A stretch of 64,000 bases of DNA from an uncultured Flavobacterium sp. GTDB taxonomy: Bacteria; Bacteroidota; Bacteroidia; Flavobacteriales; Flavobacteriaceae. Position numbers and translations under genes: made by a program. The notes below the pieces were generated by a model. The model worked only from the letters and a program-made list of their open reading frames with translations, searched no databases and had not been told where the DNA came from. The stretch lies in contig NZ_OX638201.1 in NCBI RefSeq assembly GCF_951805225.1, forward strand, positions 5,270,001-5,334,000, given 5' to 3'. The stretch's first letter is position 1. Each line of letters begins with the position of its first letter. Positions 59,956-64,000 of the stretch are shown here, one piece after another.

Positions 59956-60852
59956 CTACTTCGTAATTTCTCTAAAAACAGCTTCCAGGTTTTTATTCTT
60001 TTGATTTAATTGAAGTGTTTTTAACCCATTTTCGTTAGCGAAATCAAATATTGCAGGACGCATATCTTTTTCGGCAACAAAAGTTAATTCCCAAGTCATA
60101 TCGTGAATGTTTATATAAGAAGTAATATTTGGGAGTTTTGCCAAAAGTTGTTCTTGGATTTGATAGTCAAATTCTACTTCGATAACTTGTTCTTTATTTT
60201 CAGATACTAAATGGTCTAATTTTTTATCGGCAACAATTTCTCCTTTGTCAATAATAATGACACGATCACAAATAGCTTCGACTTCCTGCATAATGTGAGT
60301 GGATAAAAAAACGGTCTTATCCTTACCAACATTTTTAATTACATTTCGAATTTCCATTAACTGATTCGGGTCCAGTCCAGTAGTTGGTTCATCCAGAATT
60401 AAAACATCAGGATTGTGCAGTAAAGCGTTGGCAAGTCCCACACGTTGGCGATATCCTTTAGACAATTGTCCAATTTTTTTATGACTTTCCGGTGTCAGTC
60501 CTGTCAGTTGAACAACTTCTTCAATTCTTGATTTTGGCACGTTATAAACATCAGCATTAAAAGCCAAATACTCACGAACATACAAATCCAAATACAACGG
60601 ATTATGCTCTGGTAAATATCCAATCGAGCGTTGAACTTCTTTAGCGTTTGTCATGACATCGTGACCATTTACAAGGGCTGAGCCGTCATCTGACAATAAA
60701 TAAGTGGTCAAAATTTTCATTAAAGTAGATTTTCCTGCACCATTTGGACCAAGAAAACCAACAATTTCTCCTTTCTGAATCGAAAATGAAATTGAATTTA
60801 GAGCTTTTTGAGTTCCGTAACTTTTTGATATGTTGTTTACTTCTATCGACAT
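59956..60852 (-). CDS. gldA: gliding-motility ABC transporter ATP-binding protein GldA
   Basis: This 298-residue ATPase has Walker A GFLGPNGAGKSTLMK (near 35), LPEHNPLYLDLYVREYLAF, signature LSKGYRQRVGLANAL, Walker B DVLILDEPTTGLDPNQ and the switch His in FLSTHIMQEV. The sequence, length and C-terminal extension match GldA. With GldF and GldG it forms an ABC transporter needed for gliding in Flavobacterium johnsoniae. GldF/G are not adjacent, which is usual for gldA. Confidence 0.92.
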   Translation of the reverse strand: MSIEVNNISKSYGTQKALNSISFSIQKGEIVGFLGPNGAGKSTLMKILTTYLLSDDGSALVNGHDVMTNAKEVQRSIGYLPEHNPLYLDLYVREYLAFNADVYNVPKSRIEEVVQLTGLTPESHKKIGQLSKGYRQRVGLANALLHNPDVLILDEPTTGLDPNQLMEIRNVIKNVGKDKTVFLSTHIMQEVEAICDRVIIIDKGEIVADKKLDHLVSENKEQVIEVEFDYQIQEQLLAKLPNITSYINIHDMTWELTFVAEKDMRPAIFDFANENGLKTLQLNQKNKNLEAVFREITK

Positions 60853-60868
60853 GACTTTTTATTTGCTA

Positions 60869-60876
60869 CAAAAGTA
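60869..60876 (-). promoter_or_regulatory. -7 box of gldA
   Basis: On the minus strand TACTTTTG (60876-60869) fits TAnnTTTG and leaves a very short 5' leader. A matching -33 TTG is not obvious. Confidence 0.45.
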
Positions 60877-60941
60877 AACAGAAATACGCTCGATTGCTAC
60901 ATTTTTATCTTTTAAAGAAATCATAAAAAAAACTTAAGAGC

Positions 60942-60964
60942 CAATAACCACGGCACCGTTATTG
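60942..60964 (+). promoter_or_regulatory. stem-loop in the leader of the small outer-membrane barrel gene
   Basis: CAATAAC (60942-60948) pairs with GTTATTG (60958-60964) around CACGGCACC, 32 bp before the start codon. Such 5' hairpins often stabilise mRNA of abundant outer-membrane proteins. The role here is inferred. Confidence 0.4.
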
Positions 60965-60996
60965 TTAAAAGGAAAGTAAATTAAAAAATAATTACA

Positions 60997-61578
60997 ATGA
61001 AAAAAATTCTAGTGATGGCTGCATTGGCTATCTGCAGTTTTGCAAACGCTCAAAAAGGAACAATCTTAGTAGGTGGAAACATCGGGTACACTTCTGAGAA
61101 ATCAGAATTCCAATTTGGTGAAACAACAAAAAATTCATTTAGCTTTTCTCCTAAAGTTGGTTACCAATTTAACGACAACTGGACTGTTGGAGGTGAATTT
61201 ACAGTAGCTTCTGCTAAAAACGAAACTGGAACTACAGAAATTAAAAATAATAATTTCAAAATAGGAGCATTCGTTCGTTATTCAGTGCCATTAAGCCAAA
61301 CTTTCTCTATTTTTGCTGATATGGGTGCTGGTTTTCAAAATGCTAAGTATAAAGAATACGGTCCTGGAAATGCTTACGCAAAATCTAAAGCAGATGGTAT
61401 GTATGTAGGTGTAACTCCAGCTCTTTTTATTAACATGAAAAAAGGTTTTGGTCTTAACTTCAGTATTGGTGGTTTAGGTTACGAAACATTGAGTTATGAT
61501 AATAACGGACCAGATGTTAGTAAATTCTACTTCAATTTTGGACAAACATTTAACATTGGAGTTTCTAAAAACTTCTAA
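60997..61578 (+). CDS. small outer-membrane beta-barrel protein (porin-like)
   Basis: This 193-residue protein has a signal peptide (MKKILVMAALAICSF, cleaved near ANAQK) and alternating strands with Gly-aromatic turns (ILVGGNIGYTSEK, FSFSPKVGYQFNDNWTVGGEF, KIGAFVRYSVPL, ADMGAGFQNAKY). The end NIGVSKNF has the aromatic last residue of outer-membrane barrels. An OmpA/OmpX-like 8-strand barrel is likely. Codon use looks biased toward C-ending codons (AAC, TTC), which suggests high expression. Two terminators follow. Confidence 0.88.
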   Translation: MKKILVMAALAICSFANAQKGTILVGGNIGYTSEKSEFQFGETTKNSFSFSPKVGYQFNDNWTVGGEFTVASAKNETGTTEIKNNNFKIGAFVRYSVPLSQTFSIFADMGAGFQNAKYKEYGPGNAYAKSKADGMYVGVTPALFINMKKGFGLNFSIGGLGYETLSYDNNGPDVSKFYFNFGQTFNIGVSKNF

Positions 61579-61603
61579 TCTTAAGTTTTATATTCAATTT
61601 CAG

Positions 61604-61639
61604 AAAAGCATTCGCCGCGGCGGATGCTTTTTTTTTTAT
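61604..61639 (+). terminator. GC-rich intrinsic terminator
   Basis: AAAAGCATTCGCCG with CGGCGGATGCTTTT forms a stem around CG, followed by a T-run of about 12. It lies 26 bp after the barrel gene. Confidence 0.92.
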
Positions 61640-61679
61640 AGAAAAGAGATTTAAATAAACTTCTTTGTCTTTAAATTAT

Positions 61680-61707
61680 AAACCCTCTATTTAGAGGGTT
61701 TTGTTTT
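61680..61707 (+). terminator. second, short terminator
   Basis: AAACCCTCTA (61680-61689) pairs with TAGAGGGTTT (61692-61701), followed by TGTTTTTT. It serves as back-up for the preceding one. The stretch from here to 61829 shows nothing else. Confidence 0.75.
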
Positions 61708-61829
61708 TTATAAAAAATCACCAAAAGTGGGTATTGTGGTTCCTATTTAATCTCCCTAGTATTACATTCTTAAAAATAAGTTAAAACTTACAATTTTTTA
61801 ATTTGTTTTTTATCATGTAATACCAAAAT

Positions 61830-63485
61830 ATGAAAAATCACTACTTACTATTCTTATTTCTTTTTCCTCTATTAATACAATCTCAGGATATTCTCTGGGA
61901 AAAAACTTATGGAGGTATTCACGCCGATTATCTTTTTGATGCTCAGCCTACAGCAGACTATGGTTTTATTTTGGCGGGAAGTTCCTTGTCTGATAAAACC
62001 GGTAATAAAGAAGGTAACAATAATGGCGATCTGGATTACTGGATCTGGAAAATGAGCGAAGGCGGAGAACTTGATTGGCAGAAAAGTTTTGGCGGAAGCG
62101 GATTTGATTTACTGCAAAGTATTAAGAATACCAGAGATGGCGGTTTTATCCTTGCCGGAACTTCTAATTCTACAAATGATTTTCAAAAAAAAGATCCCTG
62201 CAAAGGAGCTACTGATTTTTGGGTAATAAAACTAGACGCAACAGGAATAGAACAATGGCAAAGAACTATTGGAGGAAATGGTCAGGATGAACTTTTATGT
62301 GCTTTTCAGATCAAAGACGGAGGCTATATGTTGGGCGGTTCATCATCTTCAAGTCCAGAAATAGCAGAGGATTTAATACCGAGAACATCTTCGTTAGAAA
62401 AACCAGATCTCTATAATAAATCAGAAAAAAGTCGTGGTAATATGGATTACTGGATCGTAAAACTGGATAAAACAGGAACGATAGAATGGCAAAAAACATA
62501 CGGAGGAGAATATGCAGATATATTAAGAAGTATGGAGCAAACTACAGACGGCGGATATATTTTGGGCGGATATTCTAATTCGCCGGAATCTGGAGACAAA
62601 ACAGAAGCTCTTAAAGGAATAGGTGATTACTGGGTTTTAAAAATCAACAATATAGGTGTAATCGAATGGCAGAGAAGTTACGGAGGTAATGGAGATAATC
62701 AATTGTATGTAATTCATCAAACAGAAGATGGCGGTTATATAGCAGGAGGAAATTCGAATAGTACCAGTCCGCTTACTTCATTAGGTGGCATTGTTAGTAA
62801 TGGTACAGATTATTGGGTTTTAAAATTAGATGAAAAAGGAGCAGTTGTATGGAGTAAAACTTATGATTTTGGCAAGACAGATATTTTGACCTCACTAATT
62901 GAAAATACAGATGGAACTTATTTAGTTGGAGGATATTCTCAGAAAGAAGATGTTTCAAGAGAAGGAATAATAGGCAAAGTGACAGGAGTTGTAAAAAAGA
63001 ATAAAGAAGAAGGTTATATCGCTTTGAAAATTGACGAAAAAGGCGAAGAAATCTGGAAGAAAACCATAGGAAGTAACGGAGAAGATGTGTTGCAAAAATT
63101 GTTTGAAACCCGAGATGGCGGATATCTGATGGCTGGAACATCAAAATCAAGTGCTTCAAAGAATAAAAAATCCAGTATTGGCGGCAATGATTTTTGGGTC
63201 GTAAAAGTAAAAGACAAATTAAAACCAGAGAAGCTCAAAAGAAAAAGTATAGAAGCCATACCCAATCCTGTGGTCACATACACGAATATTATTATAGGAT
63301 ACGAGTATGAAACAGGTACTGCAACTGTAGTAGATATCTCTGGCAGAATGCTGCAACATTTTAATATATCAGGCCAAACTATTCCGGTTGATTTAAGCCG
63401 CTATGCAGAGGGTATTTATGTGATCAATATAAAGACAAATGTGCAGAGTGATGGGGTGAAAGTGATTAGGAAAGGGAAAATGTAA
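61830..63485 (+). CDS. secreted repeat protein with T9SS type A sorting domain
   Basis: This 551-residue protein has a signal peptide (cleaved near LIQSQ), about seven repeats of roughly 55-70 residues with W-K-Y/FGG at the start and DGGYILAG(S/T)S in the middle, and a C-terminal type A sorting domain (about 470-551; EAIPNPVVTYTNIII, VVDISGRMLQ, YAEGIYVINIKT). The repeats resemble a beta-propeller. The sorting domain directs export through the type IX system, which Flavobacterium uses for gliding adhesins and enzymes. A role with the RHS-like protein that follows is possible. Confidence 0.9.
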   Translation: MKNHYLLFLFLFPLLIQSQDILWEKTYGGIHADYLFDAQPTADYGFILAGSSLSDKTGNKEGNNNGDLDYWIWKMSEGGELDWQKSFGGSGFDLLQSIKNTRDGGFILAGTSNSTNDFQKKDPCKGATDFWVIKLDATGIEQWQRTIGGNGQDELLCAFQIKDGGYMLGGSSSSSPEIAEDLIPRTSSLEKPDLYNKSEKSRGNMDYWIVKLDKTGTIEWQKTYGGEYADILRSMEQTTDGGYILGGYSNSPESGDKTEALKGIGDYWVLKINNIGVIEWQRSYGGNGDNQLYVIHQTEDGGYIAGGNSNSTSPLTSLGGIVSNGTDYWVLKLDEKGAVVWSKTYDFGKTDILTSLIENTDGTYLVGGYSQKEDVSREGIIGKVTGVVKKNKEEGYIALKIDEKGEEIWKKTIGSNGEDVLQKLFETRDGGYLMAGTSKSSASKNKKSSIGGNDFWVVKVKDKLKPEKLKRKSIEAIPNPVVTYTNIIIGYEYETGTATVVDISGRMLQHFNISGQTIPVDLSRYAEGIYVINIKTNVQSDGVKVIRKGKM

Positions 63486-63512
63486 CAACATAATTTTTAT
63501 ATCAAAATTCTA

Positions 63513-64000
63513 ATGAGAATCGAAAAAATATTAAAACCACGAAATTATTATTTGATGTTACTTTTAATAAGTATGATTTCAAATGGGCAAGTAACAAAAG
63601 ATTTGCCAAATTATTTTCCGGTTAGTCCCAATGCTGCTTCATTTGCTAAACAAGGCATTTTTCCTGTCGATTATTCTACTGGGAAAATAAACATCATTAT
63701 TCCGCTTTATACGATTAAAACAAAAGAAGTAACAGTTCCAATTGATCTAAACTATAATAGTGCTGGAATACAATTAGATGAACTTGCTTCCTGGGCTGGT
63801 TTAGGATGGAATTTAAATGCCGGAGGTGCCGTAATTAGAAATGTAAAGGGCGTACCTGATAATGGAGTTGGTGTACCTGATATAACTAATACACCTTTTA
63901 CTGCAAGTGGTTACAACGAATTATACAAGCAATATAATCCGTATTCATCAATTATATCTGATACCGCTTATGATGAATTTATTATAAATGCTCCCGGTTT
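63513..64000 (+). CDS. RHS/SpvB-like secreted protein, C-terminus off the right edge
   Basis: The frame opens at ATG 63513 and has no stop up to the window end (162 complete codons). It has a signal peptide (LMLLLISMISNGQ) followed by FPVSPNAASFAKQG, VDYSTGKINIIIPLY, VPIDLNYNSAGIQLDELASW and GLGWNLNAGGAVIRN. These are typical for the start of large RHS/YD-repeat proteins of Bacteroidota. Such proteins can carry toxin domains at their C-terminus, which is not visible here. It lies 28 bp after the T9SS-sorted protein, so the two are probably co-transcribed. Confidence 0.85.
   Translation, partial: MRIEKILKPRNYYLMLLLISMISNGQVTKDLPNYFPVSPNAASFAKQGIFPVDYSTGKINIIIPLYTIKTKEVTVPIDLNYNSAGIQLDELASWAGLGWNLNAGGAVIRNVKGVPDNGVGVPDITNTPFTASGYNELYKQYNPYSSIISDTAYDEFIINAPG

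Overview
The window looks like a chromosome segment of a Flavobacterium-type member of the Bacteroidota. The evidence is AT-rich DNA, TonB-dependent receptors with carboxypeptidase-D-like N-terminal domains, a gliding-motility ATPase (GldA), a type IX secretion sorting domain, GLPGLI and DUF4374 proteins, no clear Shine-Dalgarno sites, and promoters of the TTTG-N18-TAnnTTTG type. No rRNA, tRNA, CRISPR array, transposase or prophage was seen.

Layout. 1-10.4 kb holds envelope genes: a GLPGLI protein with an outer-membrane receptor, secreted proteins of unknown function, a DUF4153 membrane protein and an M28 peptidase. 10.6-23.2 kb is a methionine/threonine block: metK, a TonB receptor, metY, a homoserine dehydrogenase paralog, a MetX-like acyltransferase and the fused aspartokinase/homoserine dehydrogenase. 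23.3-27.6 kb holds an ankyrin lipoprotein, an OsmC protein, a second Met/Cys PLP enzyme, a hydrolase pseudogene and an RDD protein. 27.7-38.4 kb is the sulfate assimilation block: an Rrf2 regulator, two TSUP transporters, cysH, cysD, cysN, a HEPN-tailed sulfite reductase, two siroheme enzymes and a ferredoxin-NADP reductase-like flavoprotein. 40.2-48 kb holds a split methionine synthase, with four small accessory genes between its halves, and metF. 48-57 kb holds a methyltransferase, a symporter, a decarboxylase and a XusABC-like TonB/DUF4374/PepSY iron uptake locus. 57-64 kb holds another outer-membrane receptor, gldA, a small barrel, a T9SS-secreted propeller-like protein and the start of an RHS/SpvB-like protein.

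How it fits together. Sulfate is activated by CysDN, reduced by an APS-type CysH and a siroheme sulfite reductase, and joined to acyl-homoserine by MetY-type enzymes. MetH and MetF complete methionine, and MetK makes SAM. Control is mainly through RNA. There are two SAM-I riboswitches (before metX-thrA and before metH) and a SAM-II-like element with a long internal insert before metK. There are also three short Met/Cys-rich leader peptides, each followed by an intrinsic terminator with a competing antiterminator pairing. These sit before the TonB receptor, before metY and before metX-thrA. Two of the three are followed by homologous 63-residue proteins of unknown function. This leader/terminator/small-protein module is the best candidate here for an undescribed system.

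Many intergenic spacers also carry degenerate tandem repeats of 7 or 8 bp, GTTCC-GGAAC palindromes and larger hairpin elements.
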